Numbered from the stretch's first letter, positions 1 through 8,356 are shown. The stretch: DNA of 9,295 nucleotides from Chromatiales bacterium (GCA_024639625.1 JAHEIA010000079.1:1-9295), one strand, 5' to 3'. The notes: a model not told the origin generated them from the letters alone. A program made the numbers and translations.

Positions 1-1
1 G

Positions 2-124
2 ACGGCTTCGTGGCACCGCAACCGACTAATTGCTCGGGAAAAGCTACGTTTCGGTTATGAATGGTTCCGCGAAACGGTTGCAGCGCGGCCTCTGTATGAC
101 GGACAGGATCCCAAGAAACCGTGA
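2..124 (+). CDS. Possible C-terminal end of an unrecognised protein, cut by the left edge
   Basis: A reading frame is open from the left edge to a TGA at 122-124, giving about 40 residues. The tail reads WFRETVAARPLYDG followed by QDPKKP, rich in aromatic and charged residues as in a real protein C-terminus. I do not recognise the family. The opposite strand is also open across this short stretch, so openness alone is weak evidence. If real, the gene runs in the same direction as the M50 protease gene and ends 187 nt before it. It could equally be chance. Confidence 0.35.
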   Translation, partial: TASWHRNRLIAREKLRFGYEWFRETVAARPLYDGQDPKKP

Positions 125-167
125 TGCATTCGCTGTTGTTCGACATACGGAAACGGTAGTTTTTGAA

Positions 168-184
168 GATCCGGTCTGATCCGG
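168..184. repeat. Direct repeat GATCCGG x2 with 10-bp spacing in the leader of the protease gene
   Basis: GATCCGG occurs at 168-174 and again at 178-184, one helical turn apart, 128 nt before the start codon of the M50 protease gene. Such spacing can mark tandem half-sites for a regulator, but a 7-mer repeated once may be chance. I found no convincing -35/-10 pair or sigma-54 element in 125-311. Confidence 0.2.
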
Positions 185-311
185 CTGTTGGTGGATGTGG
201 ACTCACTCCCACTCCTGCGGTCAGGTCCTGCGAATTACGTAGCAACCGCCCACCTGATTCAGGCGGATCGCTTTTGGGTGTGCGAAGGGAAGAGGGAGTC
301 AGGAGCCGAGC

Positions 312-3074
312 ATGCTGATCTACGACGCGTTGTTCTTTGCGGCGGCCATTATCCTGCTGCTATTCGTCCTTCAGTTGCGTCAGCTTCTGGCGCGTGTCTT
401 CCCCACGGTCAGCGCTCGCATGGTGCGGATCCAGGCGCCAAAGGGTCTTGCGGATCTCTATGACGCGGCCCATGAGGAGCTCAAGACCCTGGGGCTCGAG
501 GGACCCATCTGGTTGATGCTGGACTACGAGCCGAACGAGGCTGGCCTGTTCCGGGTCTGTGCTGTCTACCGGCACGCCGAGGAGCAGATACTCGCTTGGC
601 TGTTTCCGCCGGCGGACCTGAAGGCGCCGAATCGTTTGCTCACCTACTGGTCATCTAGCCTGATCGATGGACGCACCCTTATTAGCCAGGCGTTCGATCC
701 CTATTTCGAATCGCTGGCAATACCCTCGCTGCCGGCTCGTACGATCCACGGCAAGAGCTTCGGCGAGCAGATTGAGCAGCACCGGGAATTTCGTGCCGGT
801 TTCGTCGAGAGCGGGGATCCCGGCTCGCTTCGGGAGGAGGGCATCATCCGCCTGGCCGGCGAGACAATGAACCGGCAGCGTGACGCCTTGGTGGAGAAGG
901 GCGGTTTCTGGAGTGATAGTAGCGGGGTGGTCAGGGCCCGCCTGGGGATGGCAGCGCGTATGTTGTGGTTCCTCTGGCGGCGCAAGAACCCCGGAGATCC
1001 CGCGGCGCCGGTTCCCGCCAGCCGGCTGGCGCTTCTCGCGCGGGTGATGGAGAGGGCTCGGCGGATGGAGCCCGGTATGGAGGTCCAGTTAGGCCTCTTC
1101 ATCGCCAGTGTCGCCCTTTCCGTGGGGCTCGGTGCAATCCTCTGGGGCCTGCAATTTGCCCTGGTCTTGCTGTTGGTGCTCATTCTGCACGAGCTGGGCC
1201 ACTACCTGGCGATGCGGTTCTTTGGCTACCGCAACGTGCACATGTTGGCCCTGCCTCTGGTGGGAGGCGTTACCATGGGGCTGGATGAGAATCCCAGCGC
1301 CGCCCGGCGCGCCTGGGTGAGCCTGATGGGCCCTGTGCCGGGAATCATTCTCGGCTGGGCGCTCGCCTATCTCGCCGTTACCGGAAGCTTCGCGGGCGAC
1401 GCCGCGGGTTGGATGGCGGTCACTATCTTGCTTTTCCTGCTCGTGAATTATCTGAACATTCTGCCGATGCTCCCGTTGGATGGGGGACATGTGGTGCAGG
1501 CATTGCTGCCTCCGCGTTGGATAAACGTCCAGGCCGTGGTCCTCGCCGTGACCTGTATCGTTGGCATCGGGGTGGCGCTGGTACTCGACCTGTATATTCT
1601 GGTCATTCTTGGCGGGCTACAGTTGTTTGCACTGGGTAGCCATTTCAAGACCGGTGCTGCCATGCGCCGCCTTCTCGACAGAGGTGTTCCGCCGCGGAGC
1701 CAGGGCCGCTCCAGTCGCCTGCTCAACGTACTGCGGGTACTGGAGGAGGTCGCAGGGCCCACCGCCAAGGCGCAGAGCCGCATCGCCCAAGCTGAACAGA
1801 TACTCCAAACCCTGGATACCCAGCCCATGTCCTGGGCCCAGCGGGGAGTGATCGGGACGCTCTACGCCGCCTTGCTCGCCGCACCGGTGGCGGCGGCTCT
1901 GTTCGCGTTCTGGGTCTCCTGGGAAGGTCTGGATATCGAGGAGCTTATGGCCCGAAATCAGGAGATCGAGGTCGAACGCGTCGCCCTCGCTGGGCAAGCT
2001 CGAGGAATGACGCTGGAGGCCCTCGTCGAAGATATCGGGCGATCCAATGACGGGACGAACCGGGAGGGGCGGGCTACCGAGGAGGCGATACAGGCTGCCG
2101 AACAGCGGCTCGGTGTCGATCTTCCCGAACCGGTTCGGGAGCTCTATCGCTTGACCGACGGAATGCCGGGGTTGGGCATTGTTTCCGTAGGCGAGATCGA
2201 AAGCGCGGATTCAGCCTTCGCCGGCCTGCGGGAGAACCTGCCCATTGGGGACACGCTCACTGTGACCGACGTCGGCGATGCGTTGACTTCGCGTGAGGTT
2301 TCCCTCGACCGAGCCGCGCGCTGGCTCTGTCTCAGTCGCCCTGGTTCGCAAGGTGTGATGACCCTGATCGATCCCGCTCGTTCTCCCGCCGTTCCCGGCA
2401 TGCGGGTGTTCACCTACGAATACGGATGGGCCGTGGGCTACCCCTCTCTGCGCGCCAGGATCGAGGAGCACTGGACCGATCTCAAGGCCGCGCAACGGGA
2501 GGCAGAGCGACACCGGGAGCGCAAGCTACAGGCTCTTGAGAAGCTGGCGGATGCCGATCTAACGCTCCTGCTCGGTGAGTTCCAGCCTTTCGATCCGGTA
2601 TCGGCATTTTTCGCTCCTCAATTAGTGTGGCCGGAGGGTGCCAGCGCAGCCACCATCGGCGCTGCCGAGGATTCCCTCGGGCTCCGTCTACCGCCTGATC
2701 TGCGCGAACTGTACGGTCGCCATGACGGTGTTCCTCTGTTGGGAATACTTTCGCTGCAGGAGGTCGGTAAGTGGCGCCCGCGGACCGCGGCTTTGGTTGG
2801 CAACCAATTTCCAGATGGCCCGGAGGTCGCCTACAGCGGAGATGGCGGTGAGCCTGTGCGCTTGGAAAGTGGGGTGCTATTGGAGTGCGCCATCATCGGC
2901 GGCGTGAGTCTCCCGGTGGCGGAAGTTGGCGAGCCTGTTTTTGTTCCCAGGTTACTCTGGTGCCCGCGGTCTCCGATATCGGGCGTGCACTATGTGGACC
3001 TGGACAAGATGGAGGGATATCCGACGGTCACCGACTTTCTCCGGGACTCGGTAGCCGAACAGAGGGCGTGGTAG
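312..3074 (+). CDS. M50 (site-2-protease-like) membrane metalloprotease with two C-terminal SUKH (SMI1/KNR4) domains
   Basis: The 920-residue product is probably an inner-membrane zinc metalloprotease that cuts within or next to the membrane. It has an N-terminal anchor (about 5-22), then a soluble domain I do not recognise (about 23-255). A hydrophobic M50 core follows, with HELGH at 293-297 (two zinc His and the catalytic Glu294) and the second signature N-x-L-P-x-L-P-L-D-G-G-H at 382-393 supplying the Asp390 zinc ligand. All catalytic residues are present. Further membrane segments lie near 339-357, 366-385, 405-442 and 513-535. The soluble C-terminus carries two SUKH-like domains, about 588-720 and 775-912, each opening with AAE, LG, LP, RELY, DG and P-x-LGI motifs. 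The ATG at 312 follows AGGAG at 301-305 with a 6-nt spacer, which supports this start. The gene stands alone on this strand and is convergent with the kinase gene. The substrate is unknown; the SUKH pair probably binds a protein partner (inference). Confidence 0.87.
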   Translation: MLIYDALFFAAAIILLLFVLQLRQLLARVFPTVSARMVRIQAPKGLADLYDAAHEELKTLGLEGPIWLMLDYEPNEAGLFRVCAVYRHAEEQILAWLFPPADLKAPNRLLTYWSSSLIDGRTLISQAFDPYFESLAIPSLPARTIHGKSFGEQIEQHREFRAGFVESGDPGSLREEGIIRLAGETMNRQRDALVEKGGFWSDSSGVVRARLGMAARMLWFLWRRKNPGDPAAPVPASRLALLARVMERARRMEPGMEVQLGLFIASVALSVGLGAILWGLQFALVLLLVLILHELGHYLAMRFFGYRNVHMLALPLVGGVTMGLDENPSAARRAWVSLMGPVPGIILGWALAYLAVTGSFAGDAAGWMAVTILLFLLVNYLNILPMLPLDGGHVVQALLPPRWINVQAVVLAVTCIVGIGVALVLDLYILVILGGLQLFALGSHFKTGAAMRRLLDRGVPPRSQGRSSRLLNVLRVLEEVAGPTAKAQSRIAQAEQILQTLDTQPMSWAQRGVIGTLYAALLAAPVAAALFAFWVSWEGLDIEELMARNQEIEVERVALAGQARGMTLEALVEDIGRSNDGTNREGRATEEAIQAAEQRLGVDLPEPVRELYRLTDGMPGLGIVSVGEIESADSAFAGLRENLPIGDTLTVTDVGDALTSREVSLDRAARWLCLSRPGSQGVMTLIDPARSPAVPGMRVFTYEYGWAVGYPSLRARIEEHWTDLKAAQREAERHRERKLQALEKLADADLTLLLGEFQPFDPVSAFFAPQLVWPEGASAATIGAAEDSLGLRLPPDLRELYGRHDGVPLLGILSLQEVGKWRPRTAALVGNQFPDGPEVAYSGDGGEPVRLESGVLLECAIIGGVSLPVAEVGEPVFVPRLLWCPRSPISGVHYVDLDKMEGYPTVTDFLRDSVAEQRAW

Positions 3075-3267
3075 AGCTGACAGCGCTCGGGAGCTGTGTT
3101 CCGGGTGATCTTTCGCAGCGACGCTGGATCTCCTAGACGCAACACCCGTCAATTGATTTCTCGCTCGCTTCGGCAACCGTAGCGTCCGGTGTGTCCATCT
3201 CATGGCTCGACGGGGGGAACTTGATCCGGCCGCTGATCAGTGCGGTTGCAATCTATCGGATGCAATC

Positions 3268-3286
3268 CTGCCGCGGCTGGCGGCAG
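3268..3286. terminator. GC-rich hairpin between convergent genes, possible bidirectional terminator
   Basis: CTGCCGC at 3268-3274 pairs with GCGGCAG at 3280-3286 around a 5-nt loop, a perfect 7-bp stem. It lies between the end of the protease gene (3074) and the end of the kinase gene (3305), where a shared terminator would be useful. Neither strand has a proper T-tract after it, so it is not a classic intrinsic terminator. The rest of 3075-3304 holds nothing I can name; TGCAATC occurs twice near 3247-3267. Confidence 0.25.
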
Positions 3287-3304
3287 CAGCGGGCTAGGTT
3301 TCCG

Positions 3305-4798
3305 CTATGCGGACGGTGTCGCTGACTCCGCATCTGCCTCGTCGCAGGGTAGGCAGATCACGAATGAGGCACCCCTGCCGGGACGGCTGCGGACGCTGAT
3401 GCAGCCTTCGTGCAGATCGATGATCTCCTGGGTTACGTACAGGCCTAGCCCACCCCCGCGCCCGACGTCCTTGGTGGTGAAGAAAGGGTCGAAGACCCTT
3501 GGCAGCACCTCTTGGGGGATTCCCGGGCCGTCGTCTTCCACCTCGATAACGACCACCCGGCCTCGCGGATTCGCGGAGCCGAAGCGCTTTCCGGACACGG
3601 CTCCGTCGGGAAGCTGGAAATCCTGCCCGGCTACCGTTTTCGAGCGAATCCAAATCGTCACCTTGGGGCCGCCGGCATCGATGGCGTTCTGAAATAGGTT
3701 GATGAAAACCTGCTGCAGTTTCTGGGCGTCGGCAAGTAGCGTGGTCTGCTGCTGAATATCTCCCGCGTCGATCCTGAAGTTGCCCTTTTGGCCCATCAGC
3801 ACAAGTGATCTGTCGATGATCTCGCGCAGTCTCGTCTCGGTCTTGCGCATCCGGCTCTCTTTGGAGAAATCGAGTACCGATCGGACGATGAGCCGGGCCC
3901 GCTCGGTTTCCTGGTCGATCTGCTGTAGCCATTCCATCGGGTCGATGTTGGATTGCTGCGCTATTTCTTCCATCAGGATCTGACAGGACGACGAGATATT
4001 GGACAGCGGGTTGTTCAACTCGTGGGCCACACCGGAGGTCAGGGTGCCCAAAGACGCCAGCTTTTCGCTTTGCATCAATTGCCGGTTGCGCGCTTCGATA
4101 TCGATGATCATGCGGTTGATAGCCCGGCTCACAGAGACGATCTCTTGGTCTCTGGATACCGGGTTCAGCTGGTTGTAGCGGCCTTCGCCGATTGCGGCGA
4201 GTTCGGCTTCGAGCCATGCCAGAGGGCGCAGCGAGATCCGGGAAAGCAGCTGGGCCGTAGCAATGCCAAGCAGCGCGATGACCACCACGGACCCTAGCAG
4301 AGCCCACTGCGAGCGGCTGACCGAAGCGCCAAGCTCGGCCCTTTCGGCGGTCGCCAGAGCCTCGGCGATTGTTGTCAGGCGCTCCCCCCTCTCGCGAAGA
4401 GCCTCTTTCGCCTTCGCGGTCGGTTTTGCGCCGCGTAAGGGTAACTCGCCGTAGCCGGCCAAGTAGTGGCGGTATTCGTCCAGGAGCGATCCTAGGGCGT
4501 CTAACTCGGGCTCGGTTTGCAGCGCAAGAAACGCCTGCCGGTTCGCTTTCAGGATGTCTTCCGCCTTTGCGGCGTAGTCGAGAGCGGACTCCAAGTCTTG
4601 GTCGCTTGCGTAGAGGAGTAGATCCTTCTCTCGGAGACGAATCACCAGCACCGTCTCCAGAAATTCATAGATTGCGACACCTGAACCAATGCGCCTCTCG
4701 AGATAGCGCAAGTCGCTATACGCAAACAGGGCCAGGAAAGCGATGATGGCGATCAGGGCGAAAAATCCGAAGCTAATCTTGCGTCTAATGCTGGGCAT
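3305..4798 (-). CDS. Membrane sensor histidine kinase with HAMP, HisKA and HATPase domains
   Basis: This transmembrane sensor kinase (497 residues from the chosen start) would autophosphorylate on His259 and pass phosphate to a response regulator that is not in the window. TM1 spans about 9-28 after a basic N-terminus, and TM2 about 165-187. Between them is a helical, mostly charged sensor region with an R-x-K-D-L-L-L-Y stretch near 56-63, resembling the EKDFLL motif of HBM/4HB-type helical-bundle sensors. A HAMP linker (about 187-240) leads to the H-box GVAHELNNPLSN (256-267), the N-box around NLFQNAIDA (367-375), the G1 box DDGPGIP (422-428), the F-box FDPFFTTKD (436-444) and a glycine-rich G2 box GGGLGL (448-453). 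All kinase motifs look intact. I chose the ATG at 4798 because it places the basic residues directly before TM1. An in-frame GTG at 4882 would add 28 residues; neither start has a clear Shine-Dalgarno. The gene follows atpG by 156 nt on the same strand. Confidence 0.88.
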   Translation of the reverse strand: MPSIRRKISFGFFALIAIIAFLALFAYSDLRYLERRIGSGVAIYEFLETVLVIRLREKDLLLYASDQDLESALDYAAKAEDILKANRQAFLALQTEPELDALGSLLDEYRHYLAGYGELPLRGAKPTAKAKEALRERGERLTTIAEALATAERAELGASVSRSQWALLGSVVVIALLGIATAQLLSRISLRPLAWLEAELAAIGEGRYNQLNPVSRDQEIVSVSRAINRMIIDIEARNRQLMQSEKLASLGTLTSGVAHELNNPLSNISSSCQILMEEIAQQSNIDPMEWLQQIDQETERARLIVRSVLDFSKESRMRKTETRLREIIDRSLVLMGQKGNFRIDAGDIQQQTTLLADAQKLQQVFINLFQNAIDAGGPKVTIWIRSKTVAGQDFQLPDGAVSGKRFGSANPRGRVVVIEVEDDGPGIPQEVLPRVFDPFFTTKDVGRGGGLGLYVTQEIIDLHEGCISVRSRPGRGASFVICLPCDEADAESATPSA

Positions 4799-4954
4799 GG
4801 CACGACCGTCGGTACCGGTTTCCAAGATACCAAGGGGAACATAGCAAGCGCGCCGCTTCAAGACGAAGCAAAGAGTTGGCACCCGGCGGTCAGGCGGCCG
4901 ATCAGGCGGTTATACGGGGCTCCCGGACAGGGTAGTTCACCGCTGTCGCCGCAT

Positions 4955-5860
4955 CTATTCAGATACCGAGCCCGTGAACGTCGAGCTGCAAGGCAATCGC
5001 GATTCTTGCCGCCGATCTGGAGAAGGGTTGGTCTGTGACGAGCCGAGCAGAATCACCTCTATCTCCTCGATGATCTCTTCTTGCCGCAAGCGGCGGTCTT
5101 TGCGTTTCAGTTCGTCCAGGCGGGTATCGAGGTGGCGGAGGGCCGCGTCGAGATGCTGTACGCGGCGGTGGTTCTCTGCCAGGAGTGACGCATAGAGAAT
5201 CTCTTGCAGTGCTGCTAGCAGGTACTGGTCGGTCAGCCTCAGAAAGAAATCCTGCGGCTCCAGGTAGAGCAACGGTGGAATCGTAAATCCTGGCGTCTTT
5301 TCCTTGTATCCGGCGAATGGTGGCAGCAGGGGTTTGGTCGTTAGCTCGTCCGTCTCGTGGTGCAGATAAAGGGCCCACAGGCTCAAGGCACCGTGGCGGC
5401 CGCGCAGATCCGCCAAGGCGTCCAGGAGCTGTTCCAATACCCTATCGACCTCCTCTGCCGTGTCGGCGCCCTCGATCGCAGCAGCCAGAAGCGGATGGCC
5501 GTCCAACTTGGCGCCGATTCGATAGCCGACGGCGATCAGAGCGGAGTCTGCGGGAGACGATTTCGGGATTGCGCGCTCGATGTACTTCAACAACCTTTCG
5601 TTGAGGTCGCCACAGAAGCCGCGTTCGCTGCCAATGGTAACAAAGACCCGAGGAAGTTCGTCGCTGGTGAAGGGGTAGGGATGGAAGGAAAGGAAATCGG
5701 CTGCTGCCTGCTCGATGCTCTGCACCGCCAGGTGCCGATTCTCGATCCGGCGCGTCAGTTTACGGGTCTCCATGAAGGCCAGACTCTTCATGGAGCCGAG
5801 AATCTCATGGATCTCCTGCCAACTCCGCATGCGCTGCTGCAGCGCTCGTCGCCGGCTCAT
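4955..5860 (-). CDS. atpG: N-ATPase F1 subunit gamma (rotor shaft)
   Basis: Gamma is the central stalk that turns inside the alpha/beta hexamer and couples c-ring rotation to ATP synthesis or hydrolysis. The product (301 residues) has the family's two terminal coiled-coil helices. The N-terminal one reads [20 protein letters not shown], matching the usual position of the KITKAMKMVA segment. The C-terminal one has A-E-N-H-R-R near the S-E-N-x-R motif, then [11 protein letters not shown], like the RQAxITxEL segment. A Rossmann-like middle includes [11 protein letters not shown], equivalent to the usual S-D-R-G-L-C-G. Sequence is quite divergent from housekeeping gamma, as expected for N-ATPases. 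The start is the ATG at 5860, inside the atpA stop (ATGA overlap), so translation is probably coupled; a longer in-frame start at 5893 would run deep into atpA and is unlikely. The last roughly 25 residues after the helix are polar and extend beyond the usual family end. It is the last ATPase gene of the operon. Confidence 0.9.
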   Translation of the reverse strand: MSRRRALQQRMRSWQEIHEILGSMKSLAFMETRKLTRRIENRHLAVQSIEQAAADFLSFHPYPFTSDELPRVFVTIGSERGFCGDLNERLLKYIERAIPKSSPADSALIAVGYRIGAKLDGHPLLAAAIEGADTAEEVDRVLEQLLDALADLRGRHGALSLWALYLHHETDELTTKPLLPPFAGYKEKTPGFTIPPLLYLEPQDFFLRLTDQYLLAALQEILYASLLAENHRRVQHLDAALRHLDTRLDELKRKDRRLRQEEIIEEIEVILLGSSQTNPSPDRRQESRLPCSSTFTGSVSE

Positions 5861-7335
5861 GTCTGCAGCCAGCCGCGGACCGCCGCGGCCCATTCGCCCC
5901 GGTCGTCATCCAGGCCCAGGTGGCCCTCGTGAACCCGCTGTGCCAGCCGCTCGAGCCTTGCCGGCACCTCATCGGGACTCACAGCGTCGAGCAGACCGTC
6001 GTTGAAGGCCACCATCCAGGCCATCTGAAACTCTATGCTGAGCGGGGAGAGTCGGTCCTGCTTGAGGACCTCCCGCAGTACACGCCCGCGTCGCAGAATG
6101 CTCTCCATGCCAGCCTCTAGGCGGGCGCCGAAGCGAGTGAATACCTCCAGTTCCAGGAATCGCAGATAATCCAGCTTCATCCGGCCGCACTCCGCTCCGA
6201 TGCGCGGGTGTTGGGCGGCTCCTCCGATCCGGGAGATCGATCTGCCGATGTCGATGGCGGGGCGAAAGCCGCTGGAGAACAGGGTTTGATCGAGATAGAT
6301 CTGACCGTCGGTAATCGAAATCAGATTGGTGGGGATGTAGGCTGCAATTTCACCCTGTTCGGTGCCAACGATGGGAAGCGCTGTCATGCTGCCACCGCCG
6401 CGATCCGCGTTCAAGCAGGTCGAGCGTTCGAGCAGCCGCGCGTGGACCGAAAAGATGTCGCCCGGGTAGGCCTCCCGCCCCGGCGGGCGCCGCAAGAGCA
6501 GCGACAGGGCACGATAGTTCATGGCGTGGGTAGAGAGGTCGTCGTAGACGATAAGCACGTCGCTGCCTCTTTCCATCCAATACTCGGCCAGGGCGCAGCC
6601 GGTGAACGGGGAGAGGTGCTGAAGACCGGGAAGGGCGTTCGCTTCGGCTACTACCACAGTCGTGTAATCCAGGGCCTGAGAGGCGCGCAGGGTCTGCACC
6701 AGGCTCACTACCGTGGAGCGTTTCTGACCGATCAGCACGTAGATGCAATAGACGTTTTTGCCGCGTTGATTAAGGACTGCATCCAATGCGATGGAGGTCC
6801 TGCCCAGGCCTTCGTCGCCCACGATGAGCTGGCGCTGTCCTTTTCCGATGGGCAGCAGGGTATCGATGATCTTACTGCCGCTGTAGAGCGGCCGGTGGAC
6901 GAAGTCGCGGGAGGTGATCGGGGGTGCGAGGCGCTCCAGCGGTCGCTGCTCGTCCGAGCGGGGATTCTCCGCGCCATCCATCGCCCGTCCCCGAGGATCG
7001 ATGACTCGGCCCAGCAGGGGCTCGCCCACGGGTACGCTCAGTCCGCGTCCGCCGAGACGGGTGGAAACGCCCGCCGTGAGTTTCCCTGTCTCGTGCAGGA
7101 GAACGCCGCCAATGATGTCCGGATTAAGGTCGAGGACCAGGGCGCGGCTGCCATCCTCGAACTCCAGAACGTCGTCGATGGCAGCCGAAGGTAGACCGTC
7201 GACCCAGACGATCCCGTCGCCTACCGAAATCAGGGTGCCGCGCTCAGCGATCGAGGACGAAAACCGATAGCCCTTTACCCAGTTCCCCGCCCGGTCGAGC
7301 GGACCACCGGGTAACAGATTCTGCTCGCTACTCAC
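5857..7335 (-). CDS. atpA: N-ATPase F1 subunit alpha, with Arg in place of the Walker A Lys
   Basis: Alpha alternates with beta in the F1 hexamer, holds the non-catalytic nucleotide site and lends an arginine finger to the catalytic site. The 492-residue product is slightly shorter than the roughly 510 typical of the family. The beta-barrel domain (about 30-100) has [17 protein letters not shown]. The nucleotide-binding domain has a P-loop GDEGLGRT at 173-180, where Arg179 (codon AGG) replaces the normally invariant Lys; Thr180 is kept. Walker B VYDDLS is at 263-268, and [12 protein letters not shown] at 282-293 is typical alpha sequence. [10 protein letters not shown] at 366-375 keeps the arginine finger (Arg369, equivalent to E. 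coli alpha Arg376), which identifies it as alpha rather than beta. The start is GTG at 7335, preceded by GGAGG with a 6-nt spacer; it overlaps the atpF end by 8 nt. The stop overlaps the atpG start (ATGA). Assignment is firm; how the P-loop change affects function is unknown. Confidence 0.96.
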   Translation of the reverse strand: MSSEQNLLPGGPLDRAGNWVKGYRFSSSIAERGTLISVGDGIVWVDGLPSAAIDDVLEFEDGSRALVLDLNPDIIGGVLLHETGKLTAGVSTRLGGRGLSVPVGEPLLGRVIDPRGRAMDGAENPRSDEQRPLERLAPPITSRDFVHRPLYSGSKIIDTLLPIGKGQRQLIVGDEGLGRTSIALDAVLNQRGKNVYCIYVLIGQKRSTVVSLVQTLRASQALDYTTVVVAEANALPGLQHLSPFTGCALAEYWMERGSDVLIVYDDLSTHAMNYRALSLLLRRPPGREAYPGDIFSVHARLLERSTCLNADRGGGSMTALPIVGTEQGEIAAYIPTNLISITDGQIYLDQTLFSSGFRPAIDIGRSISRIGGAAQHPRIGAECGRMKLDYLRFLELEVFTRFGARLEAGMESILRRGRVLREVLKQDRLSPLSIEFQMAWMVAFNDGLLDAVSPDEVPARLERLAQRVHEGHLGLDDDRGEWAAAVRGWLQT

Positions 7336-8071
7336 ACCCTGCCTCCGCGAAACCCTGGAGCTCGTCTCCGAGATTGGCGCGCAGAACCCAAGAGCCCAGA
7401 TGCAGCCGTATACCGGCGATCAGCCTCGCATCTTCCCGGTAGTCGCATACCACGCTCTGCCCTGAGAGATCGGTCAGCGCTTGCTCCAGCTTCACCCGCT
7501 CGCTATCACCCAGGGGATAGGCGCTCATGACCTCGATCGGGCCGTGCATCTGGCGCAGCGTCCGCTCCAAGGCCTCGCGCCGCTGGCTCGGCAATCTGGG
7601 TAGATCTTCCGATAAGACCTCGACTAGCCTGCGCTCCAGCTCGGGTCCCGCGACGCGGGCCAGGAATCGCGAGGCAAATGCGGCCGCCAGCTTCAACGCC
7701 TTCGTTTCGAGTCGCTGCTGGATTTCCCGGCGTTTCTGTTCTGCGACCACCTTGCGCCGTTTGCGTTCGCCTTCCAGTTCGGTCGCTAGGTTTTCCAGCC
7801 GGGTCGCGCGTTCCCGGTCGATCTCGCGCTCGAAAGCGGCTCGGGCCGCCGCCTTTTCCCGCTCCCAGTCTGCCAGCCGGTCCGCGTAATGCCCCCGCAG
7901 GGCCTCTCCGGCCCGGTGCTCCGAGGCGGCCTCCTGCAGCGCCCGCTCGATCTTCTCCTGGCGCTTGGCGATGGCGTCGGTCACCGGCCTGTAGAGGAAT
8001 CGCTTCAGGAGCCAGACGAGGACCAGAAAGTTGGCGATCTCCAGGAAGAAGGTTGACCAGTTTAGCTCCAT
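7328..8071 (-). CDS. atpF: N-ATPase Fo subunit b with delta-like C-terminal domain (peripheral stalk)
   Basis: Subunit b anchors the peripheral stator stalk in the membrane and holds F1 against rotation. The 247-residue product is much longer than an ordinary b subunit (about 156). Residues 1-30 carry the single membrane helix with the usual [16 protein letters not shown] pattern. Residues 33-135 form a highly charged helical region rich in Arg, Glu, Ala and Lys, as in the b dimer coiled coil. Residues about 178-240 resemble the C-terminal domain of the delta subunit: V-x-SAYPL-x-x-x-x-R at 181-192 and [20 protein letters not shown] at 214-233, like the delta D-x-x-LIGG motif. No separate delta gene follows, so this fusion-like tail presumably does delta's job, a known trait of N-ATPases. 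The ATG at 8071 has GAGGG upstream with an 8-nt spacer, and lies 16 nt after atpE. Confidence 0.92.
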   Translation of the reverse strand: MELNWSTFFLEIANFLVLVWLLKRFLYRPVTDAIAKRQEKIERALQEAASEHRAGEALRGHYADRLADWEREKAAARAAFEREIDRERATRLENLATELEGERKRRKVVAEQKRREIQQRLETKALKLAAAFASRFLARVAGPELERRLVEVLSEDLPRLPSQRREALERTLRQMHGPIEVMSAYPLGDSERVKLEQALTDLSGQSVVCDYREDARLIAGIRLHLGSWVLRANLGDELQGFAEAGCE

Positions 8072-8087
8072 CGGGGGTGCCCTCGGT

Positions 8088-8354
8088 CTATTTGAGCAGG
8101 TATTCGAGCAAGGGGTTGCGGAACAGTACGATCAGAACGATCACTAGGACATAGATGGCCAGAGACTCGATCATGGCCAGGCCGATAAACAGGGTTCGCA
8201 TGATGGAACGCTCGCTCTCGGGTTGGCGGGCGAGGGCTTCGAGGGCGCTGCTGATGGCCCGGCCCATGGCAAAAGCGGGGAGCAGTACGCCGATTGCGAT
8301 GCCGAAAATCGCGGCGATGGTTGAATAGAGCACAAAGTTGTCGATTCCACTCAT
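8088..8354 (-). CDS. atpE: N-ATPase Fo subunit c (rotor ring) with an atypical ion-binding site
   Basis: Subunit c forms the membrane rotor ring, each copy carrying one coupling ion. The 88-residue product is a two-helix hairpin: helix 1 about 8-36, the polar loop ARQPE at 42-46, helix 2 about 53-78. Glu63 is the essential carboxylate, within M-I-E-S-L-A-I-Y (61-68). Ser64 and Tyr68 match Na+-ring ligands Ser66 and Tyr70 of Ilyobacter tartaricus. The equivalent of its Gln32 is Met30, however, and Thr67 is replaced by Leu65, so the full Na+ site is not conserved. The helix 1 glycine motif is degenerate (G18, A20, G22, with bulky F17, L24 and L25 nearby); Pro26 is kept. The start is ATG at 8354, with an AGAGG Shine-Dalgarno 7 nt upstream, 2 nt after the atpB stop. 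A longer in-frame extension into atpB is out of family and rejected. Confidence 0.95.
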   Translation of the reverse strand: MSGIDNFVLYSTIAAIFGIAIGVLLPAFAMGRAISSALEALARQPESERSIMRTLFIGLAMIESLAIYVLVIVLIVLFRNPLLEYLLK

Positions 8355-8356
8355 GG

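Noticed and set aside
1..60. Sigma-54-like promoter near TGGCAC at 11-16
   Set aside because: TGGCAC is present but no TTGC element lies at the required spacing, and it falls inside a possible coding end.
188..463. Plus-strand open frame of 91 codons ahead of the protease
   Set aside because: It overlaps the protease start by about 150 nt in another frame, has no Shine-Dalgarno and no family resemblance.
3294..4307. Minus-strand open frame of 337 codons inside the kinase gene
   Set aside because: It lies in another frame of the kinase gene, is rich in Arg, Pro and Gly, shows no domain, and the kinase motifs run through the same DNA.
4883..4954. Terminator after atpG
   Set aside because: Only a tandem CCGCCTGA-type repeat is seen. 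No stable hairpin followed by a T-tract could be drawn on the minus strand.
6208..7194. Plus-strand open frame of 328 codons opposite atpA
   Set aside because: It is a GC-rich antisense shadow of atpA, whose motifs cover the whole stretch.
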